Shown: positions 50,650-60,755 of the stretch, in pieces
Position numbering within the stretch: position 1 is the stretch's first letter
How the letters are laid out: each line of letters begins with the position of its first letter
Assembly (NCBI GenBank): GCA_016716565.1
Contig: JADJWC010000001.1
Coordinates: 124,001 to 188,000, forward strand
Direction of reading: 5' to 3'
Length of the DNA stretch: 64,000 nucleotides
Origin: a bacterium
GTDB taxonomy: Bacteria; Bacteroidota; Ignavibacteria; Ignavibacteriales; Ignavibacteriaceae
Position numbers and translations under genes: made by a program
Notes under the pieces: model-generated
Told to the model about the DNA's origin: nothing
Databases searched by the model: none
The model's input: the letters and a program-made list of their open reading frames with translations, nothing else

Positions 50650-51678
50650 ATGAAAACAATAAAATATTACCGTCTGTCTTCAATTATCAGTTTTGTAATT
50701 TTAGTTTCAAGCACATTGCTTGCACAAAGTAAAACCGGTACAACTATCGGTCAGTTTCTTAAGATAGAGCCATCTGCCAGAATTGCGGCCATCGGAAATG
50801 CAGGAGCTTCACTCGGGGGTGAAATATCTTCGATGTTTTACAATCCTGCCAGCCTTGGAAGGATTTCGGGCACTGATGTTCAATTCACATTTAATAAATG
50901 GCTTGCAGATATTAATTATAACTATGCTGCTGCAGGAGTTAATCTGGAAGGCATTGGAACTTTTGCATTGGTTGCTACAATTCTAAACTCTGGTGAAATG
51001 GATGTTAGAACTGTTGAGCAGCCTTTGGGAACAGGAGAAAGATTTACGGTAAAGAACCTTGCCTTCGGTCTTGGGTACGGATTAATGGTAACTGACAGAG
51101 TCAGCATTGGTTTACAAGTAAACTATATTACTGAAACTATCTGGCACAGCAGTATCTCAACTTTTGGATTGAACCTTGGAGTTCAGTATCAGATCTTGGA
51201 TGAAGGATTAACTGTTGGTGCGAGCTTATCAAACTTCGGCGCAGATGCTTCTTACGATGGCCGGGATCTTTATCTGAATTATGATTTCGATCCTAACAAG
51301 TACGGTGACAATGATCGCTTACCTGCTGAGCTAAGAACCAATAGTTTTGGATTACCGGTAATCTTCCGAGCGGGTATTTCCTACACTTTCACTTTCAGTG
51401 ACGATTATAATTTATTAGTTGCGGCAGATGCAATGCATCCGAACGACAATTCTGAAAGTGTAAATCTCGGCGGTGAATTGAACTTGCTTAAATATGTTTC
51501 TCTAAGAGGTGGTTACAGGAATTTATTTTTAAGTGATCTTGAAGGAGGTTTAGTTTTGGGCGCGGGATTCAAGGTTGATATTGCTAATTCATATAACATT
51601 CGTTTTGATTATGCTTACGCTGATTATGGAAGATTAGCAGAAACACATCGGCTAACCCTTGGAATTGGTTTCAACTAA
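50650..51678 (+). CDS. PorV/PorQ-like (UPF0164) outer-membrane beta-barrel protein
   Basis: A protein of about 342 residues with a signal peptide (ending STLLAQ) and a barrel of the PorV/PorQ/FadL-like type: GQFLKIEPSARIAAIGNAGA, EISSMFYNPASLGRI, ending RLAETHRLTLGIGFN. PorV shuttles cargo from the T9SS translocon to the cell surface; locus-encoded relatives may serve one particular cargo. It follows the giant T9SS protein gene at once. An ATG at 50638 is possible, but the ATG at 50650 begins at the signal peptide. Confidence 0.82.
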   Translation: MKTIKYYRLSSIISFVILVSSTLLAQSKTGTTIGQFLKIEPSARIAAIGNAGASLGGEISSMFYNPASLGRISGTDVQFTFNKWLADINYNYAAAGVNLEGIGTFALVATILNSGEMDVRTVEQPLGTGERFTVKNLAFGLGYGLMVTDRVSIGLQVNYITETIWHSSISTFGLNLGVQYQILDEGLTVGASLSNFGADASYDGRDLYLNYDFDPNKYGDNDRLPAELRTNSFGLPVIFRAGISYTFTFSDDYNLLVAADAMHPNDNSESVNLGGELNLLKYVSLRGGYRNLFLSDLEGGLVLGAGFKVDIANSYNIRFDYAYADYGRLAETHRLTLGIGFN

Positions 51679-51692
51679 TGATATGAAAAACT

Positions 51693-53099
51693 ATGATTAA
51701 ACTGTTTTTAACTAAATACAACATCTTTCTTTTTCTGCTTTTGTTTCTTGTGATAGGTTGTGGTCATTCGGCCGATAAGATTGTTTTATATCCAACATAT
51801 CAGGCTTATAAATTATCGACTGAAGAGAAAATAATGCTGGATTCAATTCAGCAAAAAACATTTCTATTCTTTTTGAACGAAAGAAATCCTGAAAATGGAT
51901 TGGTAAAAGACCGTTCAGCAAGCTGGGCTCCGGCAAGCATCGCCTCAATTGGCTTTGCTCTGCCTTCTTACGCAGTTGGTGTAGAAAGGGGCTGGATGAC
52001 GAGAGACGAAGCCGCTGACGTTACTTTGACAATCCTTAGATTCTTTTTGAATTCCGTTCAAAGCTCCGATACAAATGTTACGGGTTATCAGGGCTTTTAC
52101 TATCATTTTCTTAGAATGAATTCCGGAACTCGAGAATGGAACTGCGAACTTTCAACTGTTGATACCGGTCTTCTGATGATGGGGATAATTTTTTCCCGGA
52201 ACTATTTCAATTTAGATAATGATGTTGAAAATGAAATTCGCGAATTAGCTTCTAAACTTATTGGAAGGCTAAACTGGGATTTCTTTCAAATGCCCGTATC
52301 GGGAAATCATCCTAATTCCATTTCAATGGGCTGGACTCCTGAACAAGGTTTGCACCATATGGGATGGGTTGGATACAACGAAGCTCTATTCCTTTACATA
52401 CTTGCCGCTGGCAGCGGAATGACTAATGCTGAAACTGCTTTTGAAGAATGGTTAAAGCATTACGATTGGCGAACTCCTTATCCGGGACTTTCACACGCTG
52501 CATTTCCACCTCTATTCGGTCATCAATTTTCTTTTTGTTTCGTTGATCCCAAAGGATTGCAGGATAAATATATGATTGAAAATGGGATCGATTATTTCGA
52601 AAACTCCCGTCGTGCTACTTATGTTCAAAGGCAGTATGCAATTGACAATCCACACGATTGGGCAGGATACGATTCATTATGCTGGGGAATTTCGGCTTCA
52701 GATGGTCCAACTGAAAAATATAATTTTGACAGCAAAGAATTTCTGGGATATGCCGGAAGAGGAACAAGCGGTCCTGATTTAAATTATTTCGACGACGGAA
52801 CAGTCGCTCCTTATGCGGCTATATCATCCATCTTTTTTGCTCCAGAAATCGTAATCCCGACTATAAAGTCTTTCAATGAAAAGTTTGGAAAAAATTTGTG
52901 GGGATCGTACGGTTATCTCGATGCCTTCAATCCGACACTAAATTGGTTTAATAAAGAGTATATCGGAATTGATCAGGGTCCCTTGTTATTAATGATCGAG
53001 AATTTCAGGTCGGGATTGATCTGGAAATATGTAATGAAAGATCAAATTATTTTAACAGGATTGGAGAGATTGGGATTTACAATAGCAGGGAAAAATTGA
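51693..53099 (+). CDS. GH144-type endo-beta-1,2-glucanase, lipoprotein
   Basis: A 468-residue glycoside hydrolase with the (alpha/alpha)6 glucoamylase-like fold of family GH144. Lipobox LVIGC (C23) indicates membrane anchoring. Family-like segments: LDSIQQKTFLFFLNERNPEN, GLVKDRSASWAPASIASIGF, EWNCELSTVDTGLLMMGIIF, HHMGWVGYNEALFLYILAAG, CWGISASDGP and GIDQGPLLLMIENFRSGL. GH144 enzymes cut linear beta-1,2-glucan into sophorooligosaccharides. A second, T9SS-exported GH144 gene lies at 60756-62663. The assignment rests on the pattern of the glucoamylase family plus the GH94 neighbour. Confidence 0.83.
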   Translation: MIKLFLTKYNIFLFLLLFLVIGCGHSADKIVLYPTYQAYKLSTEEKIMLDSIQQKTFLFFLNERNPENGLVKDRSASWAPASIASIGFALPSYAVGVERGWMTRDEAADVTLTILRFFLNSVQSSDTNVTGYQGFYYHFLRMNSGTREWNCELSTVDTGLLMMGIIFSRNYFNLDNDVENEIRELASKLIGRLNWDFFQMPVSGNHPNSISMGWTPEQGLHHMGWVGYNEALFLYILAAGSGMTNAETAFEEWLKHYDWRTPYPGLSHAAFPPLFGHQFSFCFVDPKGLQDKYMIENGIDYFENSRRATYVQRQYAIDNPHDWAGYDSLCWGISASDGPTEKYNFDSKEFLGYAGRGTSGPDLNYFDDGTVAPYAAISSIFFAPEIVIPTIKSFNEKFGKNLWGSYGYLDAFNPTLNWFNKEYIGIDQGPLLLMIENFRSGLIWKYVMKDQIILTGLERLGFTIAGKN

Positions 53100-53146
53100 C
53101 TTCTTTCCCGAAATAAATAACAATTTATTATTCTTAAGATACTGAT

Positions 53147-55366
53147 GTGCTTTTAAAGAATATCAAACTTACTCTGGCTATTTTCTTACCGCTTATACTT
53201 CAATACAGCATTTTAATTAAGGCCCAGGAAAAAATTAATTCCCGGGTTGAAGATGTTCTTTCTAAAATGACGCTTGATGAAAAAATCGGACAGCTTGTTC
53301 AAATTGTTGGTGTTGATGAATATCGGGAAGAATTAATTCGTCAGGGCAAAGTTGGATCTCTTTTATTTGGCGATGATGGTCCGGAAGAGGTAAACAGAAT
53401 TCAACGAATTGCGGTACAGGAAACACGACTCGGAATTCCACTGATTTTTGCAACGGATATTATTCATGGCTGTCAAACAATATTCCCGGTTCCTCTAGGT
53501 GAAGCCTCCAGTTGGAATCCCGAATTAGTAAAAACAGCATCAGACATTGCAGCATTTGAAGCTGCTTCGATGGGAATTCGCTGGACATTTGCCCCGATGG
53601 TCGATATTGCAAGAGACCCGAGATGGGGAAGAATAGTGGAAGGATTTGGTGAAGATCCTTATCTCGGTGGCATTTTTGCAGCTGCAAAAGTGAAAGGTTT
53701 CCAGGGCGAGAATGAACCTGATAAAACTCAGATTGCTGCTACTTCCAAACATTATGTCGCATACGGCGGGGCAGAAGGAGGAAGAGATTATAATTCAGTT
53801 GATATTTCAGAAAGAACTTTGAGGGAAGTTTACCTGCCTCCATTTCATTCAGCGGTCAAAAATAACGTTGCTTCTATTATGAGTGCTTTCAATGATTTGA
53901 ATGGGGTGCCGGCTTCTGCAAATTATTTCACGCTTACTCAAATACTGCGTAATGAATGGAACTGGGAAGGAGTTGTTGTAAGCGATTGGAATTCTGTTGG
54001 TGAGTTAGTTTATCATGGTTTTGCAAAGAATAAAGAAGATGCTGCATTTCTTGGATTTAATGCTGGAGTAACTATTGATATGGTTGGAGATACAATTGAT
54101 GGAAATGTTTATTCGCCAAATCTCAAAAATCTTGTCGAACGGGGAAGAATTCCAATCGAAAAAATTGATGAGGCGGTTAGATATGTTTTGCAATTGAAAT
54201 TTAAACTTGGGATGTTTGAAAATCCTTATGTCGACATCGATTCCTTCGAGAAAAATGATTTGAGAAAAAGCTATAAGGACAGCGTTGCTCTTCAACTTGC
54301 AAAAGAATCAATTGTGTTGTTGAAGAATGAATATCAGATTCTTCCATTGAATAAAAATATTAAATCAATTGCTTTGATTGGACCACTCGCAAGTAACCAG
54401 GAAGATTTATTGGGCAGTTGGGCAGCATTTGGTGAGAAAGACAATGTAGTTACTGTTCTTCAGGGATTAAAAAATTATTTGGGTGACGATACGGAAATCA
54501 ATTTTGCAGAAGGGTGTGAAATAAACGATGATGATACATCCGGATATGAAGAAGCCGTTGAGATAGCTGAAGTTTCCGATGCAGTAATCATTGTCGTTGG
54601 TGAAAATCGTGAAATGAGCGGTGAGGCTGCAAGTAAAACAAATCTTGATCTTCCGGGGGTTCAGGAAGAATTAATTAAAAAAATTCATGCAACCGGAAAA
54701 CCCATTGTTATTGTTTTAATGAACGGAAGACCTTTAACAATCAACTGGATTTCAGAAAATATTCCTGCAATTGTTGAAGCCTGGTTTTTGGGTGACCAGA
54801 CAGGTAATGCAATTGCTGAAGTTTTGTTTGGGGATTACAATCCATCCGGTAAATTGCCTGTAACTTTCCCCAGAAGCGTGGGACAGATTCCTATCTATTA
54901 TTATCAAAAAATTACCGGGCGGCCAATTGAGGAGGAAGATAAGTTTACATCAAAGTATATTGATTCACCAAATACTCCTCTTTATCCCTTCGGTTTTGGT
55001 TTGAGTTATACGGACTTTAGTTACAAAAACATTAGTGTCGATAAAACAAAAATTAATAAAACCGATTCTTTTACTGTTTCAGTCGAATTATCGAACACAG
55101 GGAAATATGAGGGTGAGGAAGTTGCGCAGCTTTATATCCAGGATGAAGTTGCAGGTGTTACAAGACCTGTTAAACAGTTAAAAGGATTTCAAAAGATAAA
55201 TTTAAAACCTGGAGAAACCAGAAAAATGAGTTTTACAATTTCTCCTGATATGCTATCATTTCTTAATAAAGATTTACGGCAGGTTATAGAGCCCGGTAAA
55301 TTTAATGTTATGATAGGCGGTAACTCCGTGGATTTAATTACAACTTCTTTTGAAGTTGTTGAGTAA
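53147..55366 (+). CDS. GH3 beta-glucosidase (probably acting on sophorose/sophorooligosaccharides)
   Basis: A 739-residue GH3 enzyme: (beta/alpha)8 domain (MTLDEKIGQLVQ, GIRWTFAPMVDIARDPRWGR, GFGEDPYLGG, TSKHYVAYGGAEGGRDYN), nucleophile D280 in VVVSDWNSVGEL, alpha/beta sandwich with VVGENREMSGEAASKTNL (acid/base Glu), and a C-terminal FN3-like domain (PLYPFGFGLSYTDFSY). The start is GTG at 53147; the ATG two bases upstream is out of frame. A signal peptide ending LIKAQ makes it periplasmic or exported. Within this locus it would release glucose from beta-1,2-linked oligosaccharides. Confidence 0.92.
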   Translation: MLLKNIKLTLAIFLPLILQYSILIKAQEKINSRVEDVLSKMTLDEKIGQLVQIVGVDEYREELIRQGKVGSLLFGDDGPEEVNRIQRIAVQETRLGIPLIFATDIIHGCQTIFPVPLGEASSWNPELVKTASDIAAFEAASMGIRWTFAPMVDIARDPRWGRIVEGFGEDPYLGGIFAAAKVKGFQGENEPDKTQIAATSKHYVAYGGAEGGRDYNSVDISERTLREVYLPPFHSAVKNNVASIMSAFNDLNGVPASANYFTLTQILRNEWNWEGVVVSDWNSVGELVYHGFAKNKEDAAFLGFNAGVTIDMVGDTIDGNVYSPNLKNLVERGRIPIEKIDEAVRYVLQLKFKLGMFENPYVDIDSFEKNDLRKSYKDSVALQLAKESIVLLKNEYQILPLNKNIKSIALIGPLASNQEDLLGSWAAFGEKDNVVTVLQGLKNYLGDDTEINFAEGCEINDDDTSGYEEAVEIAEVSDAVIIVVGENREMSGEAASKTNLDLPGVQEELIKKIHATGKPIVIVLMNGRPLTINWISENIPAIVEAWFLGDQTGNAIAEVLFGDYNPSGKLPVTFPRSVGQIPIYYYQKITGRPIEEEDKFTSKYIDSPNTPLYPFGFGLSYTDFSYKNISVDKTKINKTDSFTVSVELSNTGKYEGEEVAQLYIQDEVAGVTRPVKQLKGFQKINLKPGETRKMSFTISPDMLSFLNKDLRQVIEPGKFNVMIGGNSVDLITTSFEVVE

Positions 55367-55387
55367 AAAGATATTTAGGATATAAAT

Positions 55388-58300
55388 ATGAAAAGAAAAA
55401 TATTTTATAAATCATTGTTGCTCGCAATGTGTTACTTGGCAATCTTATGTGCCCAATCAACAACACTCGACGATTTTGAACCAGTTGTTGGTTGGAATGA
55501 TTTCAAAGCTGATGCAGTTAATATTAATATTTCACAAGATGATGGCTTGTATGGCAAATGTATTAGATTCAGTTATGATTTTACCAAGGGAACGGGTTAT
55601 GGTGGAATTCAGAAACTGTTTGCACTTGATCTTCCTGATAATTTTGAATTTACTTTTTACCTGAAAGCGGAATCCCCGTCAAACAATTTTGAAATAAAAT
55701 TTCTCGACAGCACCGGTCAGAATGTTTGGTGGGTAAACAACCGCAATTACGACTTCCCGAAAGACTGGAAAAAAATAAAAATCAAGAAAAGACATATTCA
55801 ATTTGCGTGGGGACCAACGAATGATCAATCATTAAAAAGAATTGACAGAATTGAATTTACAATCGCTTCAGTTGTTGGAGGAAAAGGAACTATCTGGATT
55901 GATGAATTAAAGTTTGAGCCACGACCTCTTGAAACTGAATCATATCCAAAGCCAATAGTCTTCAGCACTTCTTCGACAATTCAAAATCCAATATCTAATT
56001 GCTTCGACAATAATCCTGAAACTTTTTGGCAAAGTTTACCGGAGAAAGTTCAACATGTGAAAATCGATTTTCAGAATGTAAGAGAATTTGGTGGCTTATA
56101 TATTCAATGGCACCACAAAGTATGGGCAACTTCGTTTGAAATTTTAATATCGGAAAATAACAGTGATTGGGAGAAAGTATATTCAGTATCAAATAATGAA
56201 AGTGAGAAGAGTTTTATAAGACTTCCTGATTCAGAAACCAGATATATTAAAATAAATTTGATAAAACGAAATGAAGCTCAATATGGTATTAATGAAATTA
56301 AAATATTAAGTGTCAATAAAACAAAGTCATTAAACGATTTTATAGTCTATGCGTCAAAAAATTCATTGATTGGGGACTTTCCTAGATATTTTTCTGAACA
56401 AGCATCATATTGGACTGTAGTTGGCCTAAACAGCGATGTCAAAGAAGCGTTAATTAATGAAGATGGAATGGTAGAGATTGAGAGGGGTGGTTTTTCCATA
56501 GAGCCAATGCTCTACAATGGTATTCAATTATTAAACTGGAGCAATACTTTAAAATCACAATCTCTAGAGAATAATTACTTGCCAATTCCAAATGTAAAAT
56601 GGGAGTCAGTTGGTAATGTTAGTTTGGATGTTAGAGCTTTTGCCAACGGTCAGGCTAATGAAGGTTCAGTTCTTTACTTAAAATATTCTATAAATAATAT
56701 GTCCGAAAAAAAGATTAAATCTAATAAGTTATACCTTTTGGTTCGTCCTTTCCAGGTTAATCCGTACTATCAGTTTCTAAATCTTGAAGGTGGAGTTGGA
56801 AGAATAAATTCCATCAAAGAGCAGGATGGAAAAATTTATGTTAATCATGACAAAGTAATTTTCCCTGTCACAAAATACAATTCATTTGGTGCTTCTGCAT
56901 TTGATGAATATAATATAGTATCTTCCCTGTGGGAAGGGAAAATACCTACGAACATATCTGTTGTCGATCCAACACACCTGCCTACTGGTCAGACCGGCCT
57001 TGCGAGCGGTATTCTGAAATATGATTTCAATTTAGAGCCAGGAGAAGAAAAAGTTGTTTATCTGGCAGTTCCTTTTTATGGGGAGGAAACTCTTCCGCAA
57101 AATTTAAACGGCAGTCTCATTGAACAAAATCTTGTGGAGACAAAAGACTTTTGGGAAGAAAAATTAAACCACATCAAATTCAATCTCCCTGAATCTGCTG
57201 ATAAAATAATTCATGCCTGGAAATCCAATATTGCCTATATATTAATTAATAGAGATAAGGCTGGGATTCAGCCTGGCTCACGTTCGTATGAAAGAAGCTG
57301 GATAAGAGATGGTTCATTAACTTCATCTGCATTGTTAAAATCAGGAATTGTGGAAGAAGTAAAAGAGTTTATTGATTGGTATGCAGCACATCAGTACGAA
57401 AACGGGAAGGTCCCATGCGTGGTTGATTCCAGAGGTCCCGATCCTGTACCTGAACACGACAGTCACGGACAGATGATTTATCTTATTAAAGAATATTTCA
57501 ACTTTACTAAAGACACAACTTTCCTTCGTTCAAAAAATGAAAATGTTTTGAAAGCTGTTGAATATATCGAATCCCTAATCGCTGAACGATCGACCGATCA
57601 CTTTAAAAACGGGAATGACAGCGTTCGTGCGTATTATGGATTGGTCACAGAATCGATAAGTCACGAAGGTTACTCAGCAAAACCAATGCATTCATACTGG
57701 GATAATTTCTTTACTATGAAAGGTTTGAAAGACGCCGCACAGATTCAATTGATCCTCGGTGAGAAAGAATACTATGAAAGAATAAAAAAAGTCAGGATAC
57801 TTTTCGGGATAATTTATACAACTCACTAAATCTTGCAATGAAAGTTAGAGGTATTGATTATATCCCCGGTTGTGTAGAGCTTGGTGATTTCGATGCAACT
57901 TCAACAACAATTGCATTAACTCCTTGCAACGAATTGAGCAATCTGCCCAAACCGCAAGTGTTTAATACTTTCGAAAAATATTATGAGTTCTTTAAGAACA
58001 GAAGAGATGGAAAAATTAACTGGATTAACTACACCCCATATGAGAATCGTTTAATTGGTTCTTTTATATATCTGGATGAACCGGAACGAGCACACGAGCT
58101 GATAAAATTTTTCTTAAATGATCAACGACCACAGGGATGGAACCATTGGGCAGAAGTTGTTTGGAAAGATTACCGTGCCCCTAAATTTATCGGCGATATG
58201 CCGCATACCTGGTGCGGATCAGATTTTATAAATGCAGTTCGCTCTATGTTTGTTTATGAATCCGCCGAAGGCGGAGAGTATGATTCTTCTTTAGTTCTTG

Positions 58301-58593
58301 CTGCCGCTCTTTACCAGGATTGGATTGATTCGCCGAATGGAATGTCCGTTGAAAATCTTCCCACCTATTATGGCGCAGTTTCCTATTCAATAAAGAAGGA
58401 AGAAAACCAGTATCAATTTTCAATTTATGGCGATATTGATATTCCGGCTGGTGGAATAAAAATTAAAAATTTCAATGGGTCAAGTCTTCCTGAAAAAGTT
58501 CTTGTTAATGGAAAAGAGATTAAAGAATTTTCTGAGAAAGAAATACTCATAAATGAATTTCCTGCAGACGTATATATTTACTATTCAAAATAG
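55388..58593 (+). pseudogene. Discoidin/CBM plus six-hairpin glycosidase-like protein, split by a -1 frameshift
   Basis: An exported enzyme of about 1068 codons. Order: signal peptide (ending ILCAQ), CBM11-like domain (about 20-180, GTIWIDELKFEP), F5/8 type C (discoidin) domain (about 190-310, YGINEIKIL), a beta-rich region (about 320-580), then an (alpha/alpha)6 catalytic-like domain (AWKSNIAYILINRDKAGIQP, RSYERSWIRDGSLTSSALL, GKVPCVVDSRGPDPVPEHDS) continuing after the shift as WNHWAEVVWKDYRAPKFIGD and MPHTWCGSDFINAVRSMF. The frame breaks at an A7 run (57782-57788): with eight A residues the text reads RIKKSQDTFRDNLYNSLNLA and joins the second part (annotated start 57838). I cannot assign it to a CAZy family. 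GTP-like short insertion THLPTGQT at about 56972-56995 may be repeat-derived. Confidence 0.75.
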
Positions 58594-58616
58594 ATGAAAG
58601 GCTTTATAAGAATTAA

Positions 58617-60743
58617 ATGAGCTTCGCAGCTTCAAAGAATTTTTTTAAGAAAGATGGCAAACCATATTTTTTAATATCCGGTGAGATACATTACTTTCGA
58701 CTTGATCCGAGGTTGTGGGAGAAGCATTTGCGGTTGTTAAAACAATCCGGTGCAAATACAACATCGACATATATTCCGTGGGATTGGCATGAGTACGAAG
58801 AGGGTAAATTTGATTTTACAGGTGAAACTAACCCGGCACGAAACCTAATAAAATATATTCGGCTTTGCACTAAGGTAGGATTAGATTTAATTGTTAAGCC
58901 CGGTCCATATATTCTTGCTGAATATGAACATGAAGGATTGCCCGGCTGGTTATTAAAACGAATAAGCAAAAATACTTTTGCGCTGGATGAATTTGGGGAA
59001 ATAATCTCCCCGAATCTTGTTTCTTACATGACGAATGAATTTCTTGATTACACTTTTCGCTGGTATGATAAAGTAATGCCGATAATAGCTGATTACGAGG
59101 CTTCCAATAATGGTCCGATTATAATGATGCAGGTTTGCAATGAGATTGGAGTTTTCCAGTGGCTGTCAGGAAAGATTGATTACAATCCGGTTGTCATTAA
59201 ACTTTATAAAAAATTTCTACAAGAAAAATATAAATCCATCGAAGCTTTAAATTCAGTTTACGGAACAAATTATACTTCATTTGAAAGTATAGCTGCCCCT
59301 GTTGGAAGAATTGAAAACAAGCAGGATTACTGTGCTTATTATGATTTCCATCTTTTTTACCGACACTACTTTGCTTTGTATCTGGATGTGCTAATAAAAA
59401 AAATCAGAAGTTATGATATTACTATCCAGCTTAGCCACAATATACCCGGATGGATTTATGGTAATGCTGCCGAACTCCCAATGCTCATAAGCACCTATGA
59501 AGAGATTATGAGAACACGAACCGATGTTGTATTCGGACTTGACCATATTCCTGAATATGTTTCATATCGCAATGCTCACTCAGATCTTGCCTGCAACAAA
59601 ATTCTGGAAGCAATGCAAGCTTGTGGTCCTGTCTGGGCAGCAGAGTTTCAGGCTGGCACACGGGAACATCAGGTTAAATGTGATTCAAATGATATGGAAA
59701 CATTCTATTTGGCCTCTCTTGCACACGGATTAAAAGGTTTTAACTACTACATGTTCTCGCAAGGAATAAATCCCAAGGGAAAGGGTTTTAATGGCAAAAC
59801 TTTTTATTATCAGACACCTCTTGATCCAAAAGCTACAAAGTCACTGTTATATGATTCAATAAAAAAAGTTGATGATTTCATTACTCGGGAAAAAGTAGAG
59901 CTATTAATCAGTAAGGCAAAATCTGAAATTTGTGTTGGATTATATAAACCATATTTCTATACAGAGTTGACCACTTCGCAGCTTCTCAAAGAAAAAAGAC
60001 TTGATGTTAGCACGCTTGGTCTTTCCCTTGATCCTCGCTTTGTTCGTGAAGAAATATTTTTTAATGGATTACTTCGGGCTTTACAGACATTAAATTTTAA
60101 TTATGATATCAACGATTTAGAAAATACAACTGTCGAAAATCTGTTAAAGTATAAACAGCTCTGGCTTGTCACAACGGAATTTATGGATGGCAAAACTCAA
60201 TTGTTGCTTGCAGATTATGTGAAAGCTGGCGGCCATCTGATTTTGTATCCGGCAATTCCGGTGCTTGATTTATATCTTAATACCTGTCAGGTTTTAAAAG
60301 AAGAACTTAGAATTGATTTTAAAAAATCCGCCTGTCCTAATAAGGTTAATGCTTTGGATATCGAAGATATTTATACTGTGTTTCAGGAGAAACAGATTTT
60401 TATTGGAGTTAATAACTCTGAAATCGTTTCCGCGACAAAGAGCGGTGAGGTTTGCGGAATCAGAAAAAAAATTAGCAAAGGGAAAGCAACAATTTTTGGT
60501 TTTACCTTTGGATATACAACCGATGAACATCTTCAACTAATTGAAAAATTAGTTTCGATGGGTGGAATTAAAAGACAAGTGAAGGTTTCTGACCCGGATA
60601 TACAGTTTGTAATTCGCAAATGTAAAAAGTATTCCTATTTATTTTTATTGAACTTTCACAACCAGAAAAAAACATTTATTGTAAATAACAAAAAGTATAC
60701 ATTAAATCCGTTTTCCTATAAGATTATTAAGAAAAAATTGTAG
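58617..60743 (+). CDS. GH35-family enzyme, probably a beta-1,2-glucan-active glucosyltransferase/glucosidase
   Basis: A 708-residue GH35 TIM-barrel enzyme. YFLISGEIHYFRLDPRLWEK, STYIPWDWHEYEEGKFDFTG and IVKPGPYILAEYEHEGLPGW are GH35 hallmarks. Acid/base E176 is in MMQVCNEIGVFQ and nucleophile E343 in VWAAEFQAGTREH. GH35 enzymes are usually beta-galactosidases, but nothing else here concerns galactose. From memory, a GH35 protein in the beta-1,2-glucanase cluster of Ignavibacterium album was shown to act on beta-1,2-glucooligosaccharides as a transglucosylase, so that activity is the better prediction. No signal peptide; cytoplasmic. Confidence 0.83.
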   Translation: MSFAASKNFFKKDGKPYFLISGEIHYFRLDPRLWEKHLRLLKQSGANTTSTYIPWDWHEYEEGKFDFTGETNPARNLIKYIRLCTKVGLDLIVKPGPYILAEYEHEGLPGWLLKRISKNTFALDEFGEIISPNLVSYMTNEFLDYTFRWYDKVMPIIADYEASNNGPIIMMQVCNEIGVFQWLSGKIDYNPVVIKLYKKFLQEKYKSIEALNSVYGTNYTSFESIAAPVGRIENKQDYCAYYDFHLFYRHYFALYLDVLIKKIRSYDITIQLSHNIPGWIYGNAAELPMLISTYEEIMRTRTDVVFGLDHIPEYVSYRNAHSDLACNKILEAMQACGPVWAAEFQAGTREHQVKCDSNDMETFYLASLAHGLKGFNYYMFSQGINPKGKGFNGKTFYYQTPLDPKATKSLLYDSIKKVDDFITREKVELLISKAKSEICVGLYKPYFYTELTTSQLLKEKRLDVSTLGLSLDPRFVREEIFFNGLLRALQTLNFNYDINDLENTTVENLLKYKQLWLVTTEFMDGKTQLLLADYVKAGGHLILYPAIPVLDLYLNTCQVLKEELRIDFKKSACPNKVNALDIEDIYTVFQEKQIFIGVNNSEIVSATKSGEVCGIRKKISKGKATIFGFTFGYTTDEHLQLIEKLVSMGGIKRQVKVSDPDIQFVIRKCKKYSYLFLLNFHNQKKTFIVNNKKYTLNPFSYKIIKKKL

Positions 60744-60755
60744 AAAGAACTGGCC

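Noticed and set aside
58617..60743. Plain beta-galactosidase call
   Set aside because: The GH35 family is clear, but the surrounding genes concern beta-1,2-glucan, so the galactosidase name would mislead.
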